Assembly (NCBI GenBank): GCA_947305675.1
Contig: CAMZED010000004.1
Coordinates: 1-35,672, forward strand
Length of the DNA stretch: 35,672 bases
Direction: 5' to 3'
Source: an uncultured Clostridia bacterium
GTDB lineage: Bacteria > Bacillota > Clostridia > Oscillospirales > CAG-382
Shown here: piece by piece, positions 8,161 through 16,250 of the stretch
How the letters are laid out: each line of letters begins with the position of its first letter
How positions within the stretch are numbered: position 1 is the stretch's first letter
The notes under the pieces: model-generated
What the model saw: the letters and a program-made list of their open reading frames with translations, nothing else
What the model was told of the DNA's origin: nothing
Databases searched by the model: none
Position numbers and translations under genes: made by a program

Positions 8161-9078
8161 TCAGACCGCAGCGTTCTGCGGAAGCACGACCGTTTTCGCC
8201 CATTCCGCGAATTGCTTTTCGTACTTTTCCGCGTCGGACGTATCACAGCAGAATTCCACTATCCAGCAGGCGTTTGCGCTTCTGTAATAATAATCGTGAT
8301 AGGTCAGATCGTCGCTCCCGTCGCGGTAGACGAATGAACAGCCGGGAATATCGCCCGGTAAGGTTTTCACGTCGCGTATCCCGTCTTCGTTTTCAAGGAA
8401 GGTCCGCCTTGCTTTTGAGAATTCGTCAAGGCTCATCGAGGTGAATTCCTCGCCGTCCTCGTAGCCGTACCGCGTGACCCAAACCGAAACGTAGCGGTTT
8501 TCAAAGTAGGCGTAATCTCCGGGCTCCGGATCGTACTCGCGGAACGTGGCGGGCAGGTCTATCGAAAACCCGTTTACGGCGTAGGTCTTTGCGCCGGAGT
8601 TGCCGGCGCGGAAAAGCACCGCTAAAAGGACGATCACCGCGATCCCTATCACGGCTCCGATGACCGCTCCGCGAACGCGGGCTTTTTTTAGCACCTTGCC
8701 GTATTCCGCGGCGTTTACGGAACGGTGCGCCTGCATTTCCGGCGTTACCGTCACGTTTTCAAATCGGAAGGGAAACCCGGTATTTACGTCGTATATACAC
8801 CTGCCGGTCAGCTCTACGTCGTCGCTTCCGGCAGGGATATCGTAATAATCGTTGATCAGATCCTTATCCGGCGATTTTTCGCGGTTCACGACGTATATAC
8901 GCGCGGCTTCTTCGCCGATCTCGAATACGGCGGAGGAGGCGTTTGCGATCTCGCCGAGTTTTCGGCACCGTTCACCTGAAACAGTCAGATCGCCGGAGTT
9001 CGGGTCGACGATATAGATTTTTACCGTTATCAGTTTTGCCGAAAAGGCTTTTTCACGCGTGATTTTCAGTTTACGCAC
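8161..9078 (-). CDS. Single-pass membrane protein of unknown function
   Basis: I do not recognise the family. From the chosen start it has 305 residues: a soluble N-terminal part (about 1-135), a transmembrane helix at about 137-156 (GAVIGAVIGIAVIVLLAVLF) and an outer domain of about 145 residues opening with YAVNGFSIDLPATFREYD, reminiscent of PsbP/DUF1795-like lipoprotein domains. The GTG at 9078 was chosen because GAGG lies 8 nt upstream and because a consensus promoter (-10 ending at 9110) would place the transcript start just inside the longer reading frame. Starts at 9111 or 9138 would lie on or before that -10. Monocistronic, and convergent with punA. A role in sensing or envelope maintenance is only a guess. 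Confidence 0.7.
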   Translation of the reverse strand: MRKLKITREKAFSAKLITVKIYIVDPNSGDLTVSGERCRKLGEIANASSAVFEIGEEAARIYVVNREKSPDKDLINDYYDIPAGSDDVELTGRCIYDVNTGFPFRFENVTVTPEMQAHRSVNAAEYGKVLKKARVRGAVIGAVIGIAVIVLLAVLFRAGNSGAKTYAVNGFSIDLPATFREYDPEPGDYAYFENRYVSVWVTRYGYEDGEEFTSMSLDEFSKARRTFLENEDGIRDVKTLPGDIPGCSFVYRDGSDDLTYHDYYYRSANACWIVEFCCDTSDAEKYEKQFAEWAKTVVLPQNAAV

Positions 9079-9109
9079 GGCGGACGCCTCGCTTTCATTG
9101 TTTTTTGAC

Positions 9110-9138
9110 ATTCTATCATACGCGGGACGGGTTGTCAA
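9110..9138 (-). promoter_or_regulatory. Sigma-A promoter that helps fix the start of the membrane protein
   Basis: Minus-strand TTGACA (9138-9133), a 17-nt spacer and TAGAAT (9115-9110). The TSS would fall near 9103, upstream of the GTG at 9078 and its GAGG. Transcripts from here could not use the ATG at 9111. Confidence 0.6.
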
Positions 9139-9158
9139 TATCGCGCCGGAGCGCGTTT

Positions 9159-9758
9159 TTACCTGCGGTCGAACGCCGGGTTATAGGCGTAGAAGTTCTT
9201 GTAATCAAGATTATCTTGTATGATCCTCAACGCGTCGCCGAAGCGTTGGTAATGGACGATCTCGCGTTCGCGGAGGAAGCGGATCGGATCTGCTACGTCG
9301 CGGTCGTCGCAGAAGCGCAGGATATTGTCATAGGTCAGCCGCGCCTTCTGTTCGGCGCCGAGATCCTCGCTTATATCGGCGATCGGGTCGCCGGTCGACT
9401 GGAAAGTCGCGGCGTTGAAGGGGTATCCCGCCGCCGCCTGAGGATAGATCCCGGTGGTATGGTCGACGAAATACGGGCCGAAACCGCTGTCCATGATCTG
9501 TTTTTCGGTGAGATTGCGCGTAAGCTGATAGATGATCGCGCTTACGATCTCCATATGCGCCAGTTCCTCGGTACCGATATCGGTAAGGATCCCGGTCACC
9601 TCGTTGTAAGGCATACTGTAACGCTGGGAAAGATAGCGCATAGCGGCGCCGGTTTCGCCGTCGGGTCCGCCGAGCTGCGAGATTATAAGCTGAGCAAGTT
9701 TCGGGTTGGGCTCTTTTATATTAACCGGGAATTGAAGTTTTCGGTCGTAGGTCCACAT
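9159..9758 (-). CDS. cotJC: Spore coat protein CotJC, manganese-catalase family
   Basis: This 199-residue protein has a ferritin-like di-metal fold related to Mn-catalase. It begins MWTYDRKLQFPVNI, as in CotJC. Metal-ligand segments are visible in DIGTEELAHMEI and in REREIVHYQRFGDAL near residue 165. CotJC is an inner spore-coat component made in the mother cell and may detoxify peroxide. It is the third gene of cotJABC. GGAGG overlaps the end of cotJB and lies about 8 nt before the ATG, so translation is probably coupled. Length and ends look intact. Confidence 0.95.
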   Translation of the reverse strand: MWTYDRKLQFPVNIKEPNPKLAQLIISQLGGPDGETGAAMRYLSQRYSMPYNEVTGILTDIGTEELAHMEIVSAIIYQLTRNLTEKQIMDSGFGPYFVDHTTGIYPQAAAGYPFNAATFQSTGDPIADISEDLGAEQKARLTYDNILRFCDDRDVADPIRFLREREIVHYQRFGDALRIIQDNLDYKNFYAYNPAFDRR

Positions 9759-9761
9759 ATT

Positions 9762-10034
9762 TTAATCCTCCGTATTCTGCCAGGGCCATTTGTCCATCGT
9801 CCAGTGCCAGATCTCCGGCTCGCCGCGGTTTACCGAAGCGTTTTCCGCGGTAAGCGGACCGTAGGACGCCTCGTATTCCGCTTTCAGGCTTTCGGCGTCG
9901 GACGTGAATCTGCGGTGCATTTCGAGCGCCTTGCGGTTGAACGGATGCCCGTCGAGATAAAGCGCGCATTCGTGAGCGGCGAAGCACGCCTCCTGTATGC
10001 GCCTCATAAGCGCGTCTTTTTGAAGTTCAGCCAT
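9762..10034 (-). CDS. cotJB: Spore coat protein CotJB
   Basis: A 90-residue small coat protein. The family core is clear: RRIQEACFAAHECALYLDGHP, then a central helix and a C-terminal tryptophan-rich WHWTMDKWPWQN. I start it at the ATG at 10034, which has AAAGGAG 10 nt upstream and gives the usual length. A longer open frame upstream is only antisense-like extension inside cotJA. It overlaps the end of cotJA by 8 nt and is followed after 3 nt by cotJC. Its biochemical role is unknown; in Bacillus it is needed with CotJA and CotJC for normal coat composition. Confidence 0.93.
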   Translation of the reverse strand: MAELQKDALMRRIQEACFAAHECALYLDGHPFNRKALEMHRRFTSDAESLKAEYEASYGPLTAENASVNRGEPEIWHWTMDKWPWQNTED

Positions 10035-10248
10035 TTTGCCGGTGCTCCTTTCTTCCGTAGAACGGCAGGTCGAGGCAGGCGAAAAGCGTCCCGCGCGAAA
10101 GCGCTTTTGACTGGTCATAAAGATTCTCGAACCGCTGATAGGGGACGTAGCTCATAGCGAGCGACGCCCGCGCCGGGAATGTGCTTTGTTCGGCGGGATA
10201 TGCCGCTTCGCCGGCGTCGGTCGGGAATTCGTCTTTCAGCATATTCAT
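10027..10248 (-). CDS. cotJA: Spore coat-associated protein CotJA
   Basis: This 73-residue protein has the CotJA signature LAMSYVPYQRFENLYDQSKALSRGTLF followed by LDLPFYG. It is the first gene of cotJABC. AAGGAG lies 10 nt before the ATG, and a second ATG two codons later is a weaker alternative. The operon is mother-cell specific in Bacillus, under sigma-E. A sigma-E-like -10 sequence is noted upstream at 10332-10339. Confidence 0.92.
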   Translation of the reverse strand: MNMLKDEFPTDAGEAAYPAEQSTFPARASLAMSYVPYQRFENLYDQSKALSRGTLFACLDLPFYGRKEHRQNG

Positions 10249-10331
10249 CTGTTTTTTTCTCCTTAAAAATCGTTTTTACGGCTTTTTTCGCACGCGGGGC
10301 GGGAAAAGCGGTTTTCTTCCCGCCCTGTTAC

Positions 10332-10339
10332 ATTGTATG
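10332..10339 (-). promoter_or_regulatory. Possible sigma-E-type -10 element for cotJABC
   Basis: The minus strand reads CATACAAT, a full match to the sigma-E -10 pattern CATACAnT, about 85 bp upstream of cotJA. I find no convincing -35 at the expected 14-15 nt spacing (the region reads CACCAACTCGG), so this is tentative. Confidence 0.35.
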
Positions 10340-10368
10340 AACCGCGCCGCCGAGTTGGTGAAAAACTA

Positions 10369-10397
10369 TTGCAAAAAACGAGCGGAAATGATACAAT
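10369..10397 (+). promoter_or_regulatory. Sigma-A promoter of the glycosidase-dehydratase operon
   Basis: TTGCAA (10369-10374), 17-nt spacer, TACAAT (10392-10397). The predicted start near 10404 is 9 nt before the AAAAGGAG of the first gene, so the leader is very short and leaves no room for a riboswitch. Confidence 0.75.
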
Positions 10398-10426
10398 GAA
10401 TCGAATAGCGCCAAAAGGAGAACTAT

Positions 10427-12397
10427 ATGGTTTCGATAAAATCAGGTGAAATGGTGTTTTCGGTGTCGGAGGACGCCTCGAAAACCGAGCTGAGCTGTCT
10501 GGGGACGGCGCTGCGTCAAAGCGAAAACGCCGATTTCTGGCGAATTTACACCGACGACGGATATGAACGCGAAATGACGGTGCGTTCGTCGTCTCAGACC
10601 GGCAGGGTATCGCTTGCCGGCGATTCTCTTGAAATAAACTACGAAAAACTTGTCGCCGACAACGGCAGGGTTTTCGAGATCGCCTTTAAAGTGACGGTGA
10701 AGAAAAGCGTTAGCACTTACGAGGGATTCCTGTTCTCGTCGGAAATCGACAACCGTTCCGGCGCGCGTGTAAACGAGGTCCAGCTGCCGTTTTTCGATCT
10801 TGCTCACGGGTGCGGGGAAAACCGCGCCGACGACGTGCTTTATCAGATAAACGGGCTTGGCTGGAAGACTTTGGACCCGTGGGAGCGCATTAAAAAAGCC
10901 TGCCATACCGAATATATCGCTTCGGACAACCACGTCGTGTGGAACGCGATGCGTTATCCCGGCGACGCGGCGATGGGCTGGTTCGGACTTCAGAGCGGCG
11001 AAAGGTTCCTTTATATCGGCAGGCAGGATCCCGAGCTTAAGATCTGCGCGATGGCGGCGGGCGTTTCGCCTCGCGGAAAAGAGCCGCGGCTTCTGCTTAC
11101 GATATCCCACTTCCCTTTTGTCAAACCCGGCGAAAAACTTACCACAACCGAATGTTTTGCCGCGCTTTGCAAAGGCGACTGGACAAAAGGTTCGGACATA
11201 TACGGCAATTATGCCCGCGCAAACTGGTATAAACCGCCGCGCGTGCCCGAATGGGTGAAAAATATAACCGGATGGCAGCGCATTATTCTGCGCCACCAGT
11301 TCGGCGAAAAGAATTTTGATTATTCCGATCTGCCGCGGATCTACCGCGAGGGCAAAAAATACGGTCTTAACATGCTTATGGTGTTCGGCTGGTGGAAGGG
11401 CAGGTTCGATAACGGATATCCGATATACGAACCGGACGAAGGGCTCGGCGGCGCCGAGGAACTCAAAAAAGCCATAAAGGCGGTGAACGCTGATGGCGGG
11501 TACGTCGCGCTTTATACCAACGGACAGCTGATCGACGTGAACACCGATTATTACCGTGAGACCGGAAAAGACGTTTGCCGCATAGATATCGACGGCAACG
11601 ACTACCGCGACCATTACCGGTTCGGCAACGACGGGCTCACGCTGCGCGCGTTCGGCTACAAATCGTTCGTCACCGCCTGCCCCGCCAACGAGGAATGGCA
11701 GAGAATTCTTATCGAGCACGAGAATATGAAATTCTCGTACGGCTGCGATTCGGCTTTCTTCGATCAGATCGGCGGCGCGGCTCCGCTCCCCTGCTTTAAC
11801 GAAGAGCATTTCCACGGCGCGCGTGCCGACGAATGCGAGAAGTGGCGTGTCGCCGCTTTTAAGAATATGTTCGCGCACTGTCCGGAAGGAAAAGCCATCG
11901 GCACCGAGATGGTCAACGATATGGTGCTTTCCTACGTTCATTACATCCACGGGATACAGGTCGGCGCGGTTTACGTGCCGGGATGCTTCCCCGAGATGTT
12001 CATGCGCACCTTCCCCGAAGTCATACAGACCGACAGGTTCGTTCACGACAACAAAGAGGGCACCGATCAATCGCTTAAAAACGCGTTCATCCACGGGTTC
12101 AGGCTCGACGTTTCGCCCTGGCGCGGCAGAACGCATATCGGCGAGCTGCCCGATCTTGCCGAAAAGATCGGCAAATTGCTTGCCGAAAAGGAAAAATACC
12201 GCCGGTTCTTTTATGAGGGCGATTATGTTTACGACCGTCCCGGGACGATCCCCGAAGGGGTCAAAAACGGCTGTTTCGTGAACGGCGGCGAAAAGATCTA
12301 TACGCTTTGGAACGACACTCAGTCCGAGCAGGCGTTTTTGCTTGCCGGCAAAGAAATAAAAATGGCTCCACAGGAGGTTAAGGTATGTTTGATTTGA
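10427..12397 (+). CDS. DUF6259-like putative glycoside hydrolase
   Basis: A 656-residue cytoplasmic protein (no signal peptide). It looks like the DUF6259 family: an N-terminal beta-sandwich (about 1-270), then a TIM-barrel-like part beginning near PEWVKNITGWQRIIL. Barrel-strand motifs visible are LNMLMVFGWWKGRFDNGYP, GYVALYTNGQLIDVNTDYY, SYGCDSAFFDQIGG (whose two Asp are candidates for a catalytic residue) and AIGTEMVNDMVLSYV. AAAAGGAG lies 6 nt before the ATG. Lack of export means it would act on an imported oligosaccharide or glycoside. It overlaps the SDR gene by 13 nt. Family assignment is by recall of sequence style; substrate and even hydrolase activity are unproven. Confidence 0.7.
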   Translation: MVSIKSGEMVFSVSEDASKTELSCLGTALRQSENADFWRIYTDDGYEREMTVRSSSQTGRVSLAGDSLEINYEKLVADNGRVFEIAFKVTVKKSVSTYEGFLFSSEIDNRSGARVNEVQLPFFDLAHGCGENRADDVLYQINGLGWKTLDPWERIKKACHTEYIASDNHVVWNAMRYPGDAAMGWFGLQSGERFLYIGRQDPELKICAMAAGVSPRGKEPRLLLTISHFPFVKPGEKLTTTECFAALCKGDWTKGSDIYGNYARANWYKPPRVPEWVKNITGWQRIILRHQFGEKNFDYSDLPRIYREGKKYGLNMLMVFGWWKGRFDNGYPIYEPDEGLGGAEELKKAIKAVNADGGYVALYTNGQLIDVNTDYYRETGKDVCRIDIDGNDYRDHYRFGNDGLTLRAFGYKSFVTACPANEEWQRILIEHENMKFSYGCDSAFFDQIGGAAPLPCFNEEHFHGARADECEKWRVAAFKNMFAHCPEGKAIGTEMVNDMVLSYVHYIHGIQVGAVYVPGCFPEMFMRTFPEVIQTDRFVHDNKEGTDQSLKNAFIHGFRLDVSPWRGRTHIGELPDLAEKIGKLLAEKEKYRRFFYEGDYVYDRPGTIPEGVKNGCFVNGGEKIYTLWNDTQSEQAFLLAGKEIKMAPQEVKVCLI

Positions 12398-13137
12398 CAG
12401 GAAAGACCGCGCTGGTGACGGGTTCTTCACGCGGGATAGGAAAAGGGATCGCTTTGGCGTTCGCACGGCAGGGCGCCGACGTGGTGGTAAACTGCGCGGG
12501 GAATATTGCCGCCGCGGAACAGACCGCGGACGAGATAAGGGCTTTGGGCGTAAAGGCGCTGGTAATAAAAGCCGACGTAAGCGAACCCGATATGGTAAAG
12601 GAAATGTTTGCAAAGATAATGGCGGAGTTCGGAAAGCTCGACATTCTTGTGAACTGTGCGGGAACTTCGCAGGATAAAGATATATTCGATATGACCAAAG
12701 AGGATTGGGACAGGATAATAAAGACCAACCTCACATCGGGAATGCTTTGCAGCAAAGCCGCCATGGAGATCATGCGCGAGCAGAAACACGGCAGAATAAT
12801 ATTTATTTCGTCGGTAGTCGCCGAGCGCGGCGCTCTGTTCGGGCACGTCCATTACGCCGCAACCAAAGCGGGTCAGATCGGCATTGTGAAATCGATGGCG
12901 CGCACCGCCGCTCCGCTCGGTATAACCGTAAACGCGATCGCTCCCGGGCTTATACGCACCGAACTGCTGGTGCAGACCCACGGCGTCGAGGGCGTTGAGG
13001 AACTCGGCGCAAGCATACCGCTCGGGCTGGGACGCCCGGAGGACGTCGGTGCGGCGGCGGTTTATCTCGCCAGCGACGAGGCAAAATACGTCACCGGCGC
13101 GACGCTCGACGTAAACGGCGGCGCCAACTTCAGATGA
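12385..13137 (+). CDS. SDR-family NAD(P)-dependent dehydrogenase
   Basis: A 250-residue classical short-chain dehydrogenase/reductase. The cofactor loop TGSSRGIG is at residues 12-19, NCAG at 90-93, catalytic Ser at 142-143, and the YxxxK pair at Tyr157 and Lys161. The C-terminal PGLIRTEL and YVTGATLDVNGG are complete. It resembles FabG and glucose-1-dehydrogenase types. In this operon, with a lactonase-like and a dehydratase gene rather than fatty-acid genes, oxidation of a sugar at C1 is the better guess. GGAGG lies 7 nt before the ATG, inside the end of the preceding gene. Its stop overlaps the next start as ATGA. Confidence 0.9.
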   Translation: MFDLTGKTALVTGSSRGIGKGIALAFARQGADVVVNCAGNIAAAEQTADEIRALGVKALVIKADVSEPDMVKEMFAKIMAEFGKLDILVNCAGTSQDKDIFDMTKEDWDRIIKTNLTSGMLCSKAAMEIMREQKHGRIIFISSVVAERGALFGHVHYAATKAGQIGIVKSMARTAAPLGITVNAIAPGLIRTELLVQTHGVEGVEELGASIPLGLGRPEDVGAAAVYLASDEAKYVTGATLDVNGGANFR

Positions 13138-13802
13138 AGGTCACGCGGCTCGGGCAGGCGGGGCTTCGGATCGATACCCCCGATGCGAAAATTCTTGTCG
13201 ACCCTTATTTTACCGACAGCGCTTTTGAAATATCCGGCGTACACCGCAAAAAAGAGGCTCCCGATTGGGTGTGGGACATAAAACCCGATATACTGCTCGT
13301 CACCCACGATCATATCGACCATTACGATCCGGAAACGGCAAAACGTTTCGTTAACGAAAACACCGCGGTGACGGTGCTTTCGCCGCGCAGCGTATGGGAA
13401 AGAATAAAACTTTGCGGCGGAAACAACAATTTTGTGCTTGTTTCGCCGGGCGTGCGGTGGAGCTGCGGCGGCACGGCGGTGACCGCGCTTTCCGCGGTGC
13501 ATTCCGATCCGTTTGCCGTGGGGTTTGCAATATCCGCCGAAGGCAAAACCGTTTGCATTACCGGCGATACGCTGTTTTCCGAAGCGATCGGATATCCTTT
13601 CGAAAGCGCGGATTATATGTTCCTGCCGATAAACGGGCGGGGAAACAATATGAACGCCTTAGACGCAGCGGCGCTTGCGGAAAAATATAAAGTAAAACGA
13701 GCCGTTCCGGTGCATTACGGTATGCTCGATTCCGTCGCGCCCGATATTTTCGAATACGCGGGAAAATACGTAATGGAAGATTTCAGAGAATACGAAATAT
13801 AA
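13134..13802 (+). CDS. UlaG-like metallo-beta-lactamase-fold hydrolase (putative lactonase)
   Basis: A 222-residue MBL-fold protein with the metal-binding motif THDHIDHYD at residues 57-65, a later ITGDTLF (bridging Asp) and a final VPVHYGM histidine. The short form without accessory domains resembles the L-ascorbate-6-phosphate lactonase UlaG / YtkL group. Its position between a sugar-type SDR and an aldonate-type dehydratase suggests it opens the lactone made by the SDR; that is inference. The start ATG overlaps the SDR stop (ATGA at 13134-13137), and the stop is 11 nt before the next GTG. Confidence 0.85.
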   Translation: MKVTRLGQAGLRIDTPDAKILVDPYFTDSAFEISGVHRKKEAPDWVWDIKPDILLVTHDHIDHYDPETAKRFVNENTAVTVLSPRSVWERIKLCGGNNNFVLVSPGVRWSCGGTAVTALSAVHSDPFAVGFAISAEGKTVCITGDTLFSEAIGYPFESADYMFLPINGRGNNMNALDAAALAEKYKVKRAVPVHYGMLDSVAPDIFEYAGKYVMEDFREYEI

Positions 13803-13813
13803 GGAGAAAAAGC

Positions 13814-14974
13814 GTGAAAATAACCGATATAAAAGCGTTTGTGGTGGACTGTTTCCGCACGAACTGGGTGTTTATAAAAGTTTATACCGACGAAAATATC
13901 GACGGAGTCGGCGAGGCTACGCTCGAATACAAGGAAAAAGCGCTGCTCGGCGCGGTCGAACACGCAAAAGAGGCGCTTGTCGGCAAAGATCCGATGCGTA
14001 TCGAAGAGAATATGCACAACCTCTACCGCGATGCCTACTGGCGCGGCGGGGCGGTGCTTATGTCCGCCATATCCGGGATAGAAACGGCTTGCTGGGATAT
14101 AAAAGGCAAGGCGCTCGGCGTGCCGGTGTATGAGCTTTTGGGCGGCAAACTGCGCGACAGCGTGCGTATTTACGTGAACGGCTGGTTTTCCGGCGCCAAA
14201 ACGCCCGAGGAGTTCGGCAAAAAGGCGGCTGAAGCCGTTAAACGCGGAGTCACCGCGATGAAGTGGGACCCTTTCGGAAAGAGTTTTCTGGAAATATCCA
14301 ACGCCGATCTTCAAACCGCGCTCGAGTGCATCGACGAGGTCCGCAAGGCGGTCGGAAGCAAGGTCGATCTGCTCATCGAAGGTCATGGCAGGTTCGATGT
14401 TCCCACAGCGATAAAGATCGCGCGCGAGATCGAACAGTTCAAGCCGACATTTTTCGAAGAACCCGTTCCGCCGGACGATCTCGCATCGCTCAAACGCGTG
14501 CGGGACAATTCGCCGGTGGCGATATCGGCGGGCGAACGGCTTTACGGGATACGCTCTTTCAAAGATCTGTTAAGCCTCGGCGCCGCCGATTACATACAGC
14601 CCGACGTTTCGCACGCGGGAGGCATACTGGAGCTTAAAAAAATCGCGGCGATGGCGGAGGCTTATTATATCCCGTTCGCGCCGCACAACCCGTCGGGGCC
14701 GGTGGCGAACGCCGCTACTTTGCAGTTGGCGGCTTGCTGTCTTAATTTCAGCATACTTGAAATAATGTACAGCGACGTAACTTACCGCAAAGATATCACC
14801 GACGAAAGCCTTTGCTTCCGCGACGGTATGATCGAAATACCCGGAAAACCCGGGCTGGGCTTGACTTTGAACGAGGAAGAATGCATTAAACACCCCTATC
14901 AGGTCCATACGTTAAGGCATTACACCGGCGCGCTGACCGACATTCGCCCGCCGAAGACCGAGTTTTATTTCTGA
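13814..14974 (+). CDS. Enolase-superfamily sugar-acid dehydratase (mandelate racemase/MLE type)
   Basis: A 386-residue member of the mandelate racemase subgroup close to galactonate/gluconate dehydratases. Metal ligands are Glu189 (LLIEGHGRF, with His191 next to it), Glu215 or Glu216 (FFEEPVPP) and Glu241 (SAGERL). The general acid/base residues are the Asp264-His267 pair (QPDVSHAGG) and His291 (APHNPSGP). Lys150 sits in TAMKWDPFG. Such enzymes convert an aldonate to a 2-keto-3-deoxy acid. In DgoD the first metal ligand is Asp, here Glu, so the exact substrate should not be assumed. It starts at GTG with AAGGAG 7 nt upstream. It is the last catalytic step of the operon; no KDG kinase or aldolase is nearby. 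Confidence 0.88.
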   Translation: MKITDIKAFVVDCFRTNWVFIKVYTDENIDGVGEATLEYKEKALLGAVEHAKEALVGKDPMRIEENMHNLYRDAYWRGGAVLMSAISGIETACWDIKGKALGVPVYELLGGKLRDSVRIYVNGWFSGAKTPEEFGKKAAEAVKRGVTAMKWDPFGKSFLEISNADLQTALECIDEVRKAVGSKVDLLIEGHGRFDVPTAIKIAREIEQFKPTFFEEPVPPDDLASLKRVRDNSPVAISAGERLYGIRSFKDLLSLGAADYIQPDVSHAGGILELKKIAAMAEAYYIPFAPHNPSGPVANAATLQLAACCLNFSILEIMYSDVTYRKDITDESLCFRDGMIEIPGKPGLGLTLNEEECIKHPYQVHTLRHYTGALTDIRPPKTEFYF

Positions 14975-15005
14975 CTGACGTCTGCGCTTTCGGAGGTAAT
15001 TACAA

Positions 15006-16118
15006 ATGACGTGGAATTTGTTGATAGCGATATTCCTGCTTGTAAGCGTTTTGCTGCAATTTTATCTTGTGACGCGGTTCCGCAAGTTCGGATTTATCAA
15101 AAAGATCTCCAAAAAGAGCCGTTTTCTCGGCTGGGCGTGCGCGCTGATCCTTTCGGCGCTGCCTTGGGCGTTCCTTTTTGTGAACGTCTACGCCGCGGTG
15201 ATCGCTTTGGTCCACCTTGCGCTGATCTGGGCGATTTGCGATCTTTTCGGGTTCGTTTTTCACAAGATCACCCAACGCAAGCGCAAAAAATACGCCGCCG
15301 GAGCCGCGGCTTTGGCGATAACGGCGGTTTATCTCGCCGTGGGGTGGTTCTGCGCCCATCACGTTTTCCGTGTCGATTACACTTTTACTACCGAAAAACC
15401 GCTTCCCGGCGGCGGATTGAGGATAGTCGAGCTCGCCGATTCGCATATCGGAATAACGCTTGACGGCGAAGATTTTGCGAACCAGATGGATCGCATAAAC
15501 GCCGAACAGCCCGACGCGGTGGTGATCTGCGGCGATTTTGTCGACGACGACACCAAAAAAGAGGATATGATAACGGCGTGCCGGGCTCTTGGGAAATTAA
15601 AGACTTCATACGGCGTTTATTTCATATTCGGCAACCACGACAACGGATATTTTGATTACCGCGATTTCAGCTCGGCTGAACTGCGCGAAAATCTTGTTTC
15701 GAACGGGGTCAGGATACTTGAGGACGAAAGCGTGCTTATCGCCGATTCGTTTTATATCGTCGGCAGGCTGGACCGCACCTTCCCCGACCGTAAGGAAGCG
15801 CCGGAACTTACAAAATCGCTCGACAAAAGCAAATATACAGTTATGCTCGACCACCAGCCGAACGATTACGCCAACGAGACTTTAAGCGGCGCCGATCTGG
15901 TGCTTTCCGGGCATACCCACGGCGGGCACATTTTCCCCGCCGGACCGATAGGGATCTGGATGGGCGTAAACGACAGGTTTTACGGCACCGAGACGAGATG
16001 GCTCGGATCCGAAAGCAAAACCGACTTTCTGGTGACTTCCGGGATCTCCGGATGGGGCATACCGTTCAAAACCGGAACGATTTCGGAATACGTCGTTATT
16101 AACGTGCTGAACGGCTGA
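15006..16118 (+). CDS. Membrane-anchored metallophosphoesterase (YkuE-like)
   Basis: The first 120 of 370 residues hold four hydrophobic helices (about 3-23, 42-62, 64-86, 97-118). A calcineurin-type phosphoesterase domain follows, with ADSHIG (Asp145, His147), GDFVDDD (Asp177), GNHDNG (Asn210, His211), a lone His in LDHQPND and GHTHGGH near 302. All metal-binding blocks are present. By the positive-inside pattern the catalytic domain is probably on the outer face, which suits wall- or lipid-phosphate hydrolysis as in YkuE. GGAGG precedes the ATG. It begins 31 nt after the dehydratase gene and may be cotranscribed, but it has no evident part in sugar-acid metabolism. Confidence 0.87.
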   Translation: MTWNLLIAIFLLVSVLLQFYLVTRFRKFGFIKKISKKSRFLGWACALILSALPWAFLFVNVYAAVIALVHLALIWAICDLFGFVFHKITQRKRKKYAAGAAALAITAVYLAVGWFCAHHVFRVDYTFTTEKPLPGGGLRIVELADSHIGITLDGEDFANQMDRINAEQPDAVVICGDFVDDDTKKEDMITACRALGKLKTSYGVYFIFGNHDNGYFDYRDFSSAELRENLVSNGVRILEDESVLIADSFYIVGRLDRTFPDRKEAPELTKSLDKSKYTVMLDHQPNDYANETLSGADLVLSGHTHGGHIFPAGPIGIWMGVNDRFYGTETRWLGSESKTDFLVTSGISGWGIPFKTGTISEYVVINVLNG

Positions 16119-16133
16119 TAAATAAACAGCGAA

Positions 16134-16173
16134 AAAGGGATTATGCCGAACACGAGATCGGTGTAATCCCTTT
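16134..16173. terminator. Intrinsic terminator after the metallophosphoesterase
   Basis: AAAGGGATTA pairs perfectly with TAATCCCTTT. The + strand then reads CTTTGATTG, and an A-rich stretch at the left gives T residues on the minus strand. It lies between convergent genes and resembles the stems in the repeat arrays. Confidence 0.8.
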
Positions 16174-16250
16174 CTTTGATTGTCTTTGATTTACTTTGTT
16201 AATCTTTGATTGTCTTTGATTGTCTTTGATTGTCTTTGATTAACTTTTGC
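16171..16250. repeat. 10-bp-period tandem repeat (TGTCTTTGAT)
   Basis: Eight consecutive decamers: TTTCTTTGAT, TGTCTTTGAT, TTACTTTGTT, AATCTTTGAT, then three identical TGTCTTTGAT copies and a decayed TAACTTTTGC. It starts inside the terminator's last bases and ends about 13 bp before the 3' end of the LysM-CAP gene. Confidence 0.9.

Noticed and set aside
10442-12613. 723-codon minus-strand open frame opposite the DUF6259 gene
   Set aside because: It is the antisense of a gene with clear Shine-Dalgarno, promoter and operon context, and its translation has no recognisable domain. GC-rich codon bias keeps antisense frames open.
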